Positions 10,574 to 23,665 of a stretch of DNA of 64,000 nt are shown here, piece by piece (position 1 is the stretch's first letter; each line of letters opens with the position of its first letter). The DNA is from Cinnamomum chago (Eukaryota > Streptophyta > Magnoliopsida > Laurales > Lauraceae): NCBI GenBank assembly GCA_038049695.1, contig CP142457.1:28853001-28917000 (forward strand), read 5' to 3'. A model generated the notes under the pieces. That model saw only the letters and a program-made list of their open reading frames with translations, was not told where the DNA came from and made no database searches. A program made the translations under genes and the position numbers.

Positions 10574-12784
10574 TGTTAGGGTTTTTATAGATTGCAATTT
10601 GATGGATGCATTATCATTCAAGCATCATTTGATTTACACACTTGCATTGGTTTTTAAATAAACTTGAAATCTTGTTTTATTCATGCATTGCTTTTAAGAT
10701 TTGTAAAAGTATTGATTTATGCATGATTTGTCTTTTTATCTTGGATGCATTTGTTTTAGAAAAGAGTTTTCAAGAAATCAAGCAAGCCTTTGTTTTAAAA
10801 GTTTTGAATCTTTTTAGGCTTTTTATGTCATGTTTTAAAAACCATTAGAATCTTTAAAACATGTTTTCCAAGCTTGATTTAGTGGCCAAAAGGTCCCCCA
10901 AAGAAATACCTTTAAAATGTGAAAAGTTGAATTTTTGCAAAAAGGGGGGGTGGCCCGGCAGTGTCGCCGGTCGACCGACCCACAGGTCTCGGTCGACCGA
11001 GGACACTGCAGGCAGAAAGTGCCTGGGAGCACCAACGGTCAGAAATATGACCGTTGTGTGTTCTCGGTCGACCGAGACCTGTGTCTAGGTCGACCGAGGA
11101 CTAGCCGTTGGCAACTTTTTGCTATAAATATGAGTTCTTTCCCTTGCCAAAAGTTGGGAATTTTTAACCCCTCCTTGAGAGGATTTGAGGCATATCAAAA
11201 GGGAAGAGAACCAAGGGATGAAGGGGATGATTAGGAAAGCTAAAGCTTGGATTAATGAAGTTAAACCACCAAGTAGGCTCTTCCTTCCTTAATCATATGT
11301 TTTCATGCTTTTGTTTTATTTTTGGTAAATCATTTCTAGCATGTTAAACTATGTTTGTGTTGTTTCCTTAACATGTGTTGTGTTTTGAGTTGATTTATTG
11401 TTTTGGATACAACACCATATGATTCAATCCAAGTAGTACTTAACTTTGGTAAATATAAGTAGATCATGTTAATGAAAGAACCTTTGAAATCATATGTAAC
11501 ATGATTCATATACTTGGTTGAATCTTTGGTTGTTGTTTTCCATCATAAGAACATCTCTTTCAAAACTAACTTATGTTTTGGATTCAACTTCTTTACAAAT
11601 CATATGTTTTCATGTTTTGTTTTATCTTTGATAAATCTTTTGTAGCATGTTAATCTATGATTTGTTGTATCCTTAGCATGTTCTATATTTTGAATAGATC
11701 TATTGTTTTGGATACATCACCATTGATTCATCAAAGTAGTACTTTATCTTTGGTAAATCTAAGTAGATCATGTTAATGAAATATGTAACATGATTCATAT
11801 ACTTTGTTGAATCTTTGGTTGTTGTTTTCCATCATAAGAAAATCTCTTTCAAATGTATCTTATGTTTTGGATTCAACAGCATTACAAATCATATGTGTAT
11901 TATTGTTTTAATGCTTCACAACTTGCCTTACTTTGATTGGTACATCATTTTCAAGTTGTATTTATAATTACATATGATTTGTCCCCTCTTTTCAATCAAA
12001 TCTATTTTTATGTTTTGAGCTTCATGTTGATTTGATTGACATCCCTATGCATCACATGTTTAGAGCTAATCCATTTCATACAACTTGTGTAACTTTGATA
12101 TCATTAACAAGTTGTTACTTTTAACATGTGATTGCATTACTTCCTCAATCATAAATGTTTTATGAGCTAAAATTTTCAAAAGCCTTAGGCATACATTTAT
12201 GAGCTTTCATTTTCAAAATGATTGAGGACCACACACACACACTTCATATACTTTCATCTTTGCATTCATAGTGTGAGTGTGTATTAGATTTTCACTTCCA
12301 TATCCGCCTATTCAAGAGGCATTGTAATGAGCTAAATAGAATCTCCATTAAGTGTATGTTAGACACTATCTTAGTGAGATAACCAACCTTGTGGTTGAAG
12401 AGGTTATTGCTTAGCCTATAAAAGCATAATGGATAGGTTGATGTTAAGCCTTGAAAAACATCAATGTAAGGTTATTGCTTAGCCTTGGAAAGCATATTGT
12501 AAAGGTTATTGCTTAGCCTATTGAAAAGCATAAATAGTGGAAATCCGGTGGGGTGTTGGATCACAAGCCGGTAGTGGATGTAGGCATTGAGGCCGAACCA
12601 CTATAAATCCTTGTGTGATGGTGCTTGCTTTGTGGTGATTATTTTGTTATCTTCCGCATCTTGTATGTTTAATCATCACATGTGACTAGTTTGTTTTAAA
12701 GAAGTTAAAATTGTTAAAATTGGTCATAAAAGGAGCTCACCCTATTCACCCCCCCTCTAGGGTTCGGATCCCCATGGACTTACA
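10574..12784 (+). mobile_element. Solo LTR, Sirevirus-like family
   Basis: It begins tgttagggttttt and ends ggacttaca, flanked on both sides by the 5-bp target duplication gctca (10569-10573 and 12785-12789). Its whole layout is a diverged copy of the LTRs of the complete element at 23666-31096 in opposite orientation: the same start, the same gtcgacc palindromes before the TATA box, the same ggttattgcttagcct repeats and the same ctattcacccccc end. No internal region lies next to it, so it is the product of LTR-LTR recombination. Confidence 0.9.
10967..11130 (+). promoter_or_regulatory. Palindrome array and TATA box of the solo LTR
   Basis: Four gtcgac palindromes (10967-10980, 10989-11000, 11064-11075, 11086-11097) surround an inverted repeat caacggtca / tgaccgttg (11033-11041 and 11048-11056). 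The TATA box tataaata follows at 11123-11130. The AACGG core resembles plant MYB and mitosis-specific activator sites; regulation is inferred. Confidence 0.6.
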
Positions 12785-13284
12785 GCTCACACAAGGCAAG
12801 CCTAAACATACACAGACATTTACTTATTTCCTTGAGTCGGCACTAACATTCACTCAGTTGCTATAAGCTTAGCCATTGGATTGATTATCACTAGTGTGGG
12901 CTATATTGGTTGTGGATTAGAGTTATCATGATGAGTTATGGTTAGACGGCCGGTGAGATTCCGGCTATCGTCTTTTGAGCGTGAGCTTGTTGATACTGCT
13001 ATTATTATTGGCAGGGCTCGTCGTCCCTTGCATGGTTACTTTACTTTCCCCGCCACGACTGGTTTACAGTATCGGAGGGTTGCGGCAAAATATCCTGCGG
13101 TGTCCAACTCGTGTGAATGTGCCACATTGATGTTGTTTAGACTAGACGCTTTACTTTCATGCTGATTCTATTTGTTATTTCTTGCTCAATTACCTAGCAT
13201 TGTACCTTTGATATTCTTACTATATTATCATCGTCTCTATTCTTTCAATGCATACATAATATGTTACTTGTATCATGTGCCTTG

Positions 13285-14508
13285 TCAGATCCTAGGGCCG
13301 CCCGCGGACGGCCCGTCATAGGCTCGGCCCGAGCTCGGCTCAAAAGACAAAAGAGCCGAGCTAGGGCCTAGTAGGAGGCCCGTTTGTTTAAAGGGGCCGA
13401 GCTCGGGCTTGATGAAGCCCGGCTCGTAAGCCCTAGGGCCTACATATATTAATACATATATTATACATATGTACACTATACAATATATAATACATATATG
13501 ATATAACATAATCCATAAATCCTAAACCTTAGTTTTTATCAATATAAATAATCTCTAAACCCTAAACACTAAATAATCCATAAATCCTAAACCTAAGCAG
13601 TAAGCCATAGGGCCTACATATATTAATCCATATTATATATATATGTGTACACTATACAATATATAATACATATATGAATCTATGATACTAAATAATCCAT
13701 AAATCATAAACCTTAGTTTAATCCAATATAAATAATCCCTAAACCCTAAACACTAAACCCTAAGCACTAAATAATCCATATATCTTAAACCTAAGCAATA
13801 ACCATAAACCCTAATTTTAATCCAATATAAATAATCCCTAAACAACCTTGAGGATGCATGTATATTAATAGTCTAGAAGACATTTTTTTAAGTCTTGTAA
13901 CTCTGGAACAACCTTTCCTTTGTTGTTATTATTATTTATTAACAATGCTCTATTGTTGTTGTTATAGGTGATGCTGGTGATGCTGGAGACTTTATTTTAT
14001 GATGCTAGCCGAATACTTTATTTTATTCTATGATGCTATTGGAGTTTAATTTGATTTGTATTATTGTTGGAGTTTGATAATGCTCATCTACATTAACATT
14101 GAACTATTATGGAGTGTTGGAACTGGGCTCCCTTTGCTTTTATGGAGTCTTTTTATGGAGTCTTTCTTATTTTAGTTAATTTTATTGTTGCAATCCAAAT
14201 TATGGGAATGGGAATATGGAATGAATGCATGCATTTGACAATTTTTTGTTCTGGTTTGCATATGTAGATTTCTTTGAATTCCTACAGGATTTTTTTTTCC
14301 TGAAAATATTTTCTTTCAGCTAGTGCTATATCATTAGCCAGGCTCAAAGGGCCGGCCCTAGGGCCTCATAACTTAATAAGAGCCGAGCCCGAGCCAGGGT
14401 TTTTGAGGCCCTCTCGAGCTCGGGCCGAGCTAGGGCCTACTGAAAATTACTAGGGCCGAGCCTAGGGCCTGTCAAAGCCCGGCTCGGCCCGGCTCACTTT
14501 CATCCCTA
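13285..14508. mobile_element. GC-rich hAT-like element, degenerate ends
   Basis: Both ends are packed with ggctcggcccgagctcggct-type words in inverted orientation (13290-13440 and 14340-14500). The right end reads catcccta, the usual terminus of this kind of plant hAT MITE, but the matching left terminus and the 8-bp duplication are not visible. The centre is AT-rich and non-coding. Confidence 0.5.
13426..13845. repeat. Tandem duplication (174 bp) with telomere-like words
   Basis: The segment starting gtaagcc.tagggcctaca at 13426 is repeated from 13600, with a partial third copy near 13795. Within it aaaccctaaac, the plant telomere heptamer in degenerate form, appears several times together with aataatccata. 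Confidence 0.7.
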
Positions 14509-15141
14509 GTTATGACCCATCATTTGGTGCTTACGTATTGACCCCAACCCTGAGGGAAACTCTAGTGGATGAGTATGGATGGGGACTGGCGGACCAGGAG
14601 GTTGAGCTGGAGACTGGAGTGCCTACACTTGGGGATTGAGTGCCTCTATTTTTAGAATTTGAGTGTGGTTTGTTATGAGCAGGGAGATAGTCTGTTATGT
14701 ACTTTATATTCATACTTTGAGATTTAGGCTAGACTTCAGCCCTACTACATTTGCTATATGACTGGTGATACCTTTTATTGCTTCCTCTATCATTGGTATT
14801 TGCTTCCGCCATTATGTGACTTTTTTTCCGCTAATCTATATGCTTCCGCACTTAACTGTTGATCATTATATTGTTTAAAATTTTTTAAATTGGACCCCAC
14901 TATGGAGTATGATCTTGGAAGTTCTCAAATTTTTCTGGGAAGTAGCTCGCCAATTTCAGGTACCTTGGCGGTAAACTCGACATTAGGAATAGGGGCATTA
15001 CAGGCCTGGATTTGGGCTTTCTATTAATTAATCCAAGCCCGGCCCAATGATTAAACGGACCCTTATTACATATTCAAGCCATGCCCAAAGCAGGCTAGGC
15101 CTGGATTGGGCTCGAGCTTGCTTGGCCCATGAGCACCCCGA

Positions 15142-15619
15142 TCCACCTTAGGATTCACTCCCAAGGTGACGGGTCCTAATGGTGGCTTCTTCATTCTCCT
15201 TTTTCTTTTCTTTTAATTCTCTCTCGATTTCTTTTTTCCACGGGCCCAAAAAATATGATTTTTCCTACATAAAAGATAAGTAGAATTTAGCAATAATGAC
15301 TTAATGCAGAAAATAATAATTATTCGCATGGGGCCCAATTTTACACAAACAAAATTCCGTAAACTAGCAACAATGCAAAGAAAACAAGCATGTTTAAGTG
15401 TGAATTTGGCGAAAATCAATGCGATAGTAGGATAATCGAAAAATAGAAATATTTCAACAAATCATGCAATTTTATGAAGTTTGGCTTAAATTCAACCTTC
15501 TATGCCTAAATGCATGTTTTTTATGAAATCCGATGTACTTCGAGGAATTTATCATTCTTAAGTTCATGAAATCACATGAAATAATTAACTAAATACTCAA
15601 TTTTATGGACTTATCACCC
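15142..15619 (-). mobile_element. Athila-like LTR fragment, right piece with the LTR start
   Basis: On the minus strand it starts tgataagtccataaaattg at 15619, the same start as the solo LTR ending at 19627. It is cut at 15141 by the hAT MITE and continues at 5240-5620. Confidence 0.55.
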
Positions 15620-15632
15620 CCACTTGAAGGAG
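15620..15632 (-). other. Polypurine tract of the Athila-like element
   Basis: The minus strand reads ttcaagtggggg immediately before the LTR start. Such a tract primes plus-strand DNA synthesis in LTR elements and marks this as a 3' LTR with internal DNA to the right. Confidence 0.55.
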
Positions 15633-16720
15633 CATTTGAAAAAAAAAAGAGTAAATTAGCCAAAGCCCCTCGAAACAGTCTTGTAAGGCCCCCAGTCTAA
15701 CAACTTTTTCTCTAATGCTTATAATCCACACAACTGGACATATTTTGGCGAGAGGTCTCTAGATATGCCACATTAGACATTTTCATAATTGATTTTCCCT
15801 TTTAACTATTTAGGCATAAAACTCTGAATTTTAAAATTTCAAACCTTCCACTCTCCATCATTCCTAGGGCAAGGTTCCTTCTCATTCTCTATTGTCTTGG
15901 AGAACCAACCCATAATAGATCTTCTTCGTTTCTCTTCTCTTCTTGAATGGTTCTGCGAACAAAACGATGCTCCTTCGGCAACAATAGTAACGACTGGTGG
16001 TCTTCTTGCGTCTTCTTCGACAACAATTGCAATCAATACCAATACTCAGATCTCAGTATAGCGTCCAGATTCTCCTACCCACCGCAACTTCGGAAGTTGA
16101 AATCCTCTGCTTCCGATTTCTGTAACAGGGACGACGCCCATCATGGGCCAATCCCAGGTCAACAGAGTTTTCACCAGATCAAAGGCTGAAAACTGTTTTT
16201 TTTTCCTAATTTTTAGGTGTTTCCCTACGTGAGAAGCAATAAGAACTCTCCCAGTTATTGAAGAAGCAGAGGATCACAATCTCCATAACTGGAGATCATC
16301 GCCAGGCTCGAAGAAGAAACCGGGCAATTGTAAAGAACGGGGCACTGTCGCCCTGATTATAGAAACAACATCGGTGGATTTCTACTCTCTATTTCTACCT
16401 TACTTCTGGCGACATAGCAAAGCCCGGATCCTTGGTGCTTCTATGCTTCAACTCCCTTCTCTTCCTGTAAAATTGATTTCTTTAACTAATGGAATTGACA
16501 GAACAGACCTTGAGGTCTCCTCCGATTGGAGCCAAGCACCTGAATCTTTGCCTCTAATTCCTCTATTCTACAATTCTTGATCACAAATCAACCTATTATG
16601 TGTGACCCATCTTTGACCAAATCAAATCCAATCTTTCATAGAGCAAATAGAGTCCGGATTAACTCTATCTCTCTCTGATCCAGGCCGGCAGAAGAACCGC
16701 AGCAGTTCTAAGGTGATCAA
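15633..16720. other. Unassigned sequence, possible decayed coding remnant
   Basis: From about 15945 to 16190 one plus-strand frame stays mostly open (SATIVVTTGGLL-like, then VNRVFTRSKAEN) with only scattered stops, suggesting an old coding piece. I do not recognise the family. It lies where the internal part of the Athila-like element would be. Confidence 0.25.
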
Positions 16721-16722
16721 TT

Positions 16723-17400
16723 TTGGCAAATTTACCTGAGATCTTGGAAATTTTATCGGAGTTTTTGGAAAATTTATTTGTGTTTCCAACAAATTTATCT
16801 AAGTTTTTGATAAATTTATCTCCTCCATTTTGGAAAATTTAGCCGAGTTATTCATCAAATCTTTCTGTGTTTTTGGTAAATTTATCTAAGTTTTTTAAAA
16901 AATTTATCTGAGTTTTGGAATATCTACCTGAGTTTTTTGGAAGATTTATTTGTGTTTCTTGAAATCTATTTGTGATTTTGAATTTTTTTTTGTCTTTTGA
17001 GATTTATTTACGTCTTTTCAAATTTACTTGCATTTTTTGAAATAAATTTAACTGAGTTTTGGCAAAAATACTTGAGTTTTTGGAAAAAAAATTGAAAATT
17101 GGAAAAATGTATTTTCTTTTTTTGAAATTTATTTGCGTTTTTGAATTTTATTTTCGTCTTTTGAAATTTACTTGTGTCTTTTGAAATTTATTAACATTTT
17201 TTGAATTTTATTTTCATCTTTTGAAATTTATTTGCATCTTTTGAAATTTATTTACGTTTTTTGAAATTTATTTGGATCTTTTTAAATTTATTTGCGTCTT
17301 TTTAAATTTCTGTTTGTTCTTTTAAAATTTATTGCTTTTTTTGAAATTATTGTATATTTTGAAATTTATTTGTGTTTTTTCAGAATTTATTTCAAAATCT
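16723..17400. repeat. Short tandem repeats of about 20-22 bp (tttgaaatttatttgcgtct)
   Basis: About thirty imperfect copies of a unit made of ttttgaaatttattt plus a variable gcgtct or gagttt part. AT-rich and non-coding. Confidence 0.85.
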
Positions 17401-17599
17401 CATGAATAGGATTTTATTTATCATGGTCAAATAAATGGTGGTTGGCCATTATTAATGGCATGTCCCACTAATCATGGGTTATGATTTAAAGAAAGGGTAA
17501 CTTGGACATTTTAGGTCTTCAAATTTGGAAAAATGACCTATCACACTGTGAAAAAAGATTATGGATCTAAGGCTACAAAAGTGAGATGTTCAGGGACCT

Positions 17600-19627
17600 T
17601 GATGTGATCTTTACCAATCATAAAATACCGCAAGTGCATGTGTGTCTAGATGAGACAGCAGCAAGAACGAGTCAATCCCACAGGGAGCTAATTTAAAAAA
17701 ACTTTTAGATTAAGAAAACTAATTAACTAACAATTAAAGAAAGTTTTGAGTATTTAGAAATAAAAGCGAGCAACTAATTTAGAAAGATAAAAACCACCAA
17801 TTAATGAAAGTGATTAAAGCATAGGAATCCAAGAAGCATCCATAAATTATTTGTCTAGTAACCTTAATTTGTTCTAATTTTTACTTCAAACCAAAGACAA
17901 ATCAATGTTTTTAGCTTGGAAAATCTAACTTTAAAAACCTTTTTTTGTAAGTATAAAATCCAAAACCTAGGACTTCCTTCACCTCATAAAAGAATAAAAA
18001 CAATCTAAGCACTACCCATCAAAAGTAAGCATAAGCTATCAAAAAGATCTGAGTCCTAAGCATGGCCTTTCAAACCTAAGCATGGATAGTCAAAAATCAA
18101 TTTTTATTTTCAGAAGGTAAGAATGGAAGTTTTCCTAGGGCACAAAGACAAGTCTACTAATCATTAAGCACAAAAAATATGAAACACAAATTAGAATTAC
18201 TAAATAAATAAAAAGCAATCACTTATCTTCATCCATCGCTCTAATCAAAATTAGCTCTCCATTGCAAAGAAGATTTCTTGATTTTTCATTAAAGATTGTA
18301 TCTTTACAACTTCTCCTTTAAGTACTTGCTTGGACAAGGCCCAAAGCTACCCAAAATAAAAAAAAATATGGAGAACTAGAACTAGAAGAGGGGAAAGAAG
18401 AAAAGAGGAGGAGAGAGAATGGCTTGGTCACTTTTTTGAAGGAGAATAGGCCTTTTTTTTTTTGTCCGACACTAGTGGCCTCCTTTTATAGTTTTGCACA
18501 CCTCCTTTTGTTAAGAGTTTTTTCCTTCTTGAGATGATTATTGGCATAGCTTTCAAGCAAAGATTCTCACTTAGGCAACAATTTGAATTGGAGAGGATTT
18601 GCTACTAAGTGTGGTCTCTTGGGCTCCAAGTCTTTCCAAATTGAACTCCTCAAAGATCTCTCATGTTGCCAATTTTGAAAACTTTTTGCAATTCCGGCAT
18701 AGAATTATAATAGCCAACTTCCCGAGGTTGTATCTCCCTCAATATAGCTCCGATTAATCTTGGGCTCCACGGATATCTACTTGAAAAGAACTTTCTAACG
18801 GTAGGTAGATTACACCAATCCGATACTTAGTTTGAGAGTTATGGCCATTTCAATTTGTTGCACCTGAAAATTCTGAGAATAATGGTGCAATTCAAGGAAC
18901 TTCATGTTGGCATGCTATGTGGTGAGTGGGACCCATGTTGGACATCCAAGGCATGCTTGGACTCTTTCTTTGCTTGCTTAGTTGTTTCTTTTTCCATATT
19001 TGGCATGCTTCTTTACTTGCAACTTTGACTAGTCAACTCCTCTTACAAAGTTTCTAATTTTCTCTCTCTTTCTTGATTTTGGTTTCCAAATTTAGTAAGT
19101 CAACACCTTGTTTCCAAATCTGAATTTCTTCTTTCTTCTTTGAGGATTTTCAAGATTTCCAACTCCACCAAGATGCCAAGATATGTGGGCCCACCATGAA
19201 AGGTGTCCCGCCTTTGATCTCTCTAAAATTTCACAAATGCAGGTCCCACTCTTTATTTCTCCTACAAAAATAAAATTAAATAATGTCAATAAAATCAAGT
19301 GTGAGGAATCTAGATGGACTATGCATGAGACCCTACATGCCTACTTAATGCACCAAAAAAACCAAACTTTCCAAAAATAGCACATGGCGTCAAAATTAGG
19401 AGGTATGCATTAGTGAAGCTAAAGAAACTAATTTTGGGTGATGAATGAGATGAGATCCCTAATTTCACAAAAGTCATGCAATGAAATGCATTTTGACTAA
19501 GATTCCAACTATGATGCTCAAATGCATGAAATCATGAAATTAAGTGTAATTCTATGCAATCAACCTAATTAAGTCCACAAATGCATATAAAATGATGAAT
19601 AAAAGTTACAATTTTGTGGTCTTATCA
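17600..19627 (-). mobile_element. Solo LTR, Athila-like family
   Basis: Flanked by the perfect 5-bp target duplication gacct (17595-17599 and 19628-19632). On the minus strand it runs from tgataagaccacaaaattg to gtaaagatcacatca. The minus strand carries tataaaag at 18483-18490. No internal region adjoins, so this is a solo LTR of 2028 bp. Confidence 0.9.
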
Positions 19628-19632
19628 GACCT

Positions 19633-19746
19633 CTTGCCAAATGCCAAAAAAAAAAATAATCAAGGAAATATGGAGGAGCAAACCCATGGATAATGCCAGC
19701 GAACCTTTATAATCAAGGAAACTAAAAACTGAGCTTACCTTTATTT
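19633..19746. other. Short spacer, nothing recognised
   Basis: AT-rich DNA between the solo LTR and the next gypsy LTR. It includes an A-rich run near 19647. Confidence 0.4.
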
Positions 19747-21068
19747 GTAAGGTCTGCGACCTTACTAGGTCAGTTGGGCCCAATTACCGGCCCGTTGACC
19801 CCTTTATTTTGATATTATTATAATTATTGTTTTATTAGATATTTAAGTGGGTTTAGATGGTCAGCAAGTCTCTTTTAGTGTTAGAATAGTGCCTGCGGAG
19901 TTTCGTGCGATTCTGAGTTCGTTTGACCCTAGTAGGAGGTAGTTTGCAAATTAGGAAAAATTTGAGTGTTTTTCCGAAAAATTCCTATCACCGTGATTTT
20001 GGATTTGTTGGAAAGGTCTCGCCGCGTTGATCAATTTTGTCTTCTAACTTGTTGCGATCCGACGGCTAGAAACCCTTTTAATAATTCATTTCTTCTCCGG
20101 ACCCACTTAAAGGCATCTTAGTCTTTTCTCCCTCCCTTCTTCTTAAACAAGAGATTAACCCTAATATCTTTTCTTTCTCTGCAATGAACGATAACCTACA
20201 ACAACCATTCTTCTTCTTCCTCATTCTTCCAAGGCTCCAGAACTCCTTCCCTGAAGGATCACTTCCGCGATCCGAGCCGCTCATCTTCTTCCTCGCGATC
20301 TCCTTTTTCCATTGACATCAGTTTGGTAAGAGTTCTCTCTTTTTCATCTTTTCAATCAATTCTCTTTGGTTTAGATTTAGGTTAGATCTTAATCTTTTCC
20401 TCTCTTTTCTTCTCCTTTGCTTGTTAGAATGCGTTTGGTCGGGGTAGATCGAGGTTTCCGCAGTACTAGGGCTTCTCCTCAGATTTCCCCAATTCCAATC
20501 TTCTTCTTGGTTGAGGCAAGTAGATCTGCATTTTATAATTAAGCATGTGTGTATGTCTTCCATTGATTGGATGTGTTTTCTTGTTAGGTTTCCCTAATTC
20601 CAAGCCTGTTCTGTTATTAATTTGGGTTTATTTAATTTAATTGTTAATTTTAGAGTTAATTGATGTAAGTGGAAATGATGATGGATGGAATGGATTATTG
20701 GGGGAGCACGGTGGCTCAGTTTTGTGCAGGTGAATTTTTGGTATGGATTGGGTGAAAAACTGCAAAAAATGGGGTTTCTGTATTTGACGTTCAAAAGAAA
20801 AAATAAATAAAAGGAACCTGCATAATGGCCACTGACGTCAGAACGTTCACAGAATGTTGAACGTTCTAAACGTCCCAAAAAATAGAAAACGTTCAGGCCT
20901 TTTAAAAAAGAAAAAAACAACAAAACGTTGTAGGATGACGCTCTGAACACCTGAGCATAGGATGGATGAATAAAAAATAAAAGGAAAAGAAACGTTGATG
21001 GCTGACAAGAATGTGGCTGCTGTTGTATCATCCATCCACTAAGTAGGACACATGGTTGGTCCATCGCG

Positions 21069-21069
<1 letters not shown>

Positions 21070-21104
<35 letters not shown>
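21070..21104. repeat. TA microsatellite
   Basis: About 17 TA units inside the gypsy 5' LTR. Confidence 0.95.
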
Positions 21105-21107
<3 letters not shown>

Positions 21108-21883
21108 GAGCAAACTTCTATGGGCCATAACTTCTGAACTATACGTCGTAATTTCGCGAGCCATATACCGTTGGAAAGCTCTTTGAGCGTAGAATCCAAT
21201 GATACATGTCTCGTGATGATTGGGGATCAGGTAGGGAGGTAGCTAAGGAGATTAATTATTTAGACCACTTTCTTGTTAGTAACGAGATTGTTAGCCTAGG
21301 TTTGGGCCTTAGACATTGGAAACCATGAAACCACTCTCACGTGACCATTAATGGGGTTTTGAAAACGTAGCATGTGGCTTTGTGTGCTCCGATGGGTTGT
21401 CTAGGTATTCGTGTATTGTGTATGGTTTAACCGAACGCGTATGGAATTGAATCAATCGATGCTCAACATGATTGTACTCCAAGGAAATTCTTTATAAGCA
21501 TTGATGATTTGAATTCTCCACGCACTCCGTTAAACCACATATGGTACATGGATGACAACACTTGCCTAGGATTGGATTGTAATCTCTCCTTGATTTGTTA
21601 ATCGTATCCGTTGATTTTGTATCATTGTACACTCTCTTGGCATAAAACACCTAATTAATTATGAAACATAAACTCTTATAGAATTAGAACAAGGACCTGA
21701 TTTAGAGTGTACCTTAGGAACCATGTATCGTGTATTGATAAACATGACTGGCTAGAATGTAAGGGATTATCGTGTGGATGGTCTAACTTGTATTGTTTGA
21801 ATGATATAATCCCTAAGAACATGCTTTGTTTGCTGACCTAGCCAGACTTGCTTGTCTTGGTTTTTCCCTCGTGTCAACACCAC

Positions 21884-21911
21884 TTTATTATTATTATTAT
21901 TATTATTATTT
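21884..21911. repeat. TTA microsatellite
   Basis: About nine TTA units inside the gypsy 5' LTR. Confidence 0.95.
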
Positions 21912-22865
21912 ACATATCATGGCCAACTGCAGTTTGGGGTTTATTGATGGGCCGGTTACTCGGACATCGGGGTGGGCAGTCGGCTTTGGATGGCGTCCAT
22001 GGCGTTGAATAGTTGGGAGCGGGCTTGGACCGTGCTACTATTCCCAGGACTGGGAGCTTGGATCCCCCTGGAGCCGAACTTTGGTATCAGTAGTTCGGAT
22101 AGGATTGTTACCGGTACCCCGTGAGGTGGCTTGGACATCCACAGAGTCTCCCTCTTGTGCATTGCATTACATTGGTAGTGGTGATTGTTAGTATTGCTAG
22201 GATTTCTATTTATGATTCTGATGGTTACACATGCTACATGCCTAGTATTGTTCCTTGTATTCCTACGATCTTGTACTTGTCATTACTCTTATATTGATGC
22301 ATGTTATGTTTTAATTATATCTTGCTTATCTATTGCTTAACATGTCGTTGACTCGGTTCCTTGGTGTGCAGACTCATCAGGTGAGTACTACTACGACGAG
22401 CAGGCCGGTGAGGAGATCCCAGAGGATTTCCAACCAGCAGAGGAGGCACGGGAGTGGAGTGTCGATGACGTAGAGTAGCGTCATCATTACCAGGCACATG
22501 AGAGACTCACTTTGGGACAAATATTTGATTTTAATTAATTCATTGTTATTCTTCGTTGGACTTTCTTTCATTGACTCTATGTTGTTTAATGGCCTTAGTT
22601 TATGGGATGACCATAGTAATTAAATTAACTTCCTCTTTAGCTTTAATTGTTGCTTGCAACTGTAAATTTAATTGAGATTTATTATCCATTGTTGATATCA
22701 ATGTATGAATTCCGCTATTGTTTTATGTTTTGAGGTTGAAATACATTATCCTCACAATGGACTTACGATCCTTGGGCCAAAAGGGGTAAAAAATTTTAAT
22801 TGGCCCAAAATTTCACTCCCCGAATCCGGTTTATTTTCTAATCGGGTTCGGGGGACGTGACAGGA

Positions 22866-22877
22866 TGCTATCAGAGC
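22866..22877 (+). other. Primer binding site (initiator Met tRNA)
   Basis: tgctatcagagc differs at one base from the plant initiator-tRNA complement tggtatcagagc, just after the LTR end at 22862. Confidence 0.75.
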
Positions 22878-23665
22878 AATGGATGGTTTCTCAGGGTAAA
22901 AATTTTAGAAACCATAGGACGCGTGTGAGGATTCCGTTAGTTAGTAGGTTGGCTACGTAGTTCTTTCTTAGCATTGTATTGTTAGCTTGGGGCATATTGG
23001 AACTAACCTTGAATGCTTTACAGGACGATGGCTGGTAGACCCACCCGATCTAATAACGGACCACCACCAGAGGGTAGATCTTCTCAGAGTGGCCCAGAGA
23101 ATCAATTTCATCAATTCATGGCAGCATTTATTCAGTCTCAGAAGGATTTGGTTGAACAGAGTACTAGGCAGAATGAGAGTTGGGCTGTATTCCAGGCTCA
23201 GATGCTTGAGGTAGTGCAGAAAGTGAGCCAGCCACAGCCCAAGGAATATGATCTAAATGAGCTGGTTGAGAAATTCAGGAAGAGGTTCCCACCAGAGTTT
23301 CATGGCATTGAGGACCCCGCTGTGGCAGATGAGTGGGTTGTTCAGATGGAGAAAATCTATGAAGTATTCAAGTGCACGGGTGTCCAATAGGTGCAGCTAG
23401 CGACCCACATGTTCCGTGGGGCAGCAGAGAGGTGGTGGAAGACAGTGAAGCATCCTTATGAAACGATCGCAGAAGATGTAGCGTGGAAGACCTTCACTGA
23501 GCAGTTCCAAAGGAAGTTTATCCCTGAGCACTACCGTGATCAAAAGATGGAGGAGTTTGAGAGATTGGTTCAGGGTGATCTATCAGTACAAGACTATTAG
23601 ATCTCTTTCACCCACCTATCCAGGTTTGCAGGGAATCTGATTCAGCCTGAATCGGAGAGAGTTTG

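Larger units (their letters stand above)
5860..15002 (+). mobile_element. Ty3/gypsy (Tekay-like) LTR composite with nested insertions
   Basis: The right end reads ggggcattaca at 14992-15002, a typical chromovirus LTR terminus, and a TATA box with leader lies near 6236. The left end is uncertain (about 5860), and I could not match a target duplication. Nested inside are a minus-strand LTR-like segment (about 7235-9478), a solo LTR (10574-12784) and a GC-rich hAT-like element (about 13285-14508). Sequence around 9900-10570, 12790-13280 and 14510-15000 reads as LTR body without coding capacity. Confidence 0.4.
5621..15141. mobile_element. hAT-type MITE split by later insertions
   Basis: The ends taggggtattcatggg (5621) and cccatgagcaccccga (to 15141) are inverted repeats with a few mismatches. 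They are flanked by tccatctt (5613-5620) and tccacctt (15142-15149), an 8-bp target duplication with one mismatch, as made by hAT transposases. Both end segments are rich in gggctgggc-type words. Only about 5621-5855 and 15003-15141 belong to the MITE; the rest is inserted LTR material. Confidence 0.65.
19747..22862 (+). mobile_element. 5' LTR of a Tekay-like Ty3/gypsy element
   Basis: It starts tgtaaggtctgcgacc and ends cgggggacgtgaca, followed three bases later by a primer binding site and then gag. The length is about 3.1 kb, large but normal for Tekay-type chromoviruses. It contains a TA run at 21070-21104 and a TTA run at 21884-21911. The 3' LTR is missing because the element is truncated at 34386. 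Open frames inside it have no recognisable product. Confidence 0.7.

Noticed and set aside
20594..21199. 201-codon open frame on the minus strand in the gypsy LTR
   Set aside because: It runs through a TA microsatellite (a run of Ile-Tyr), has low-complexity composition and lies inside a long LTR; no domain is recognisable.
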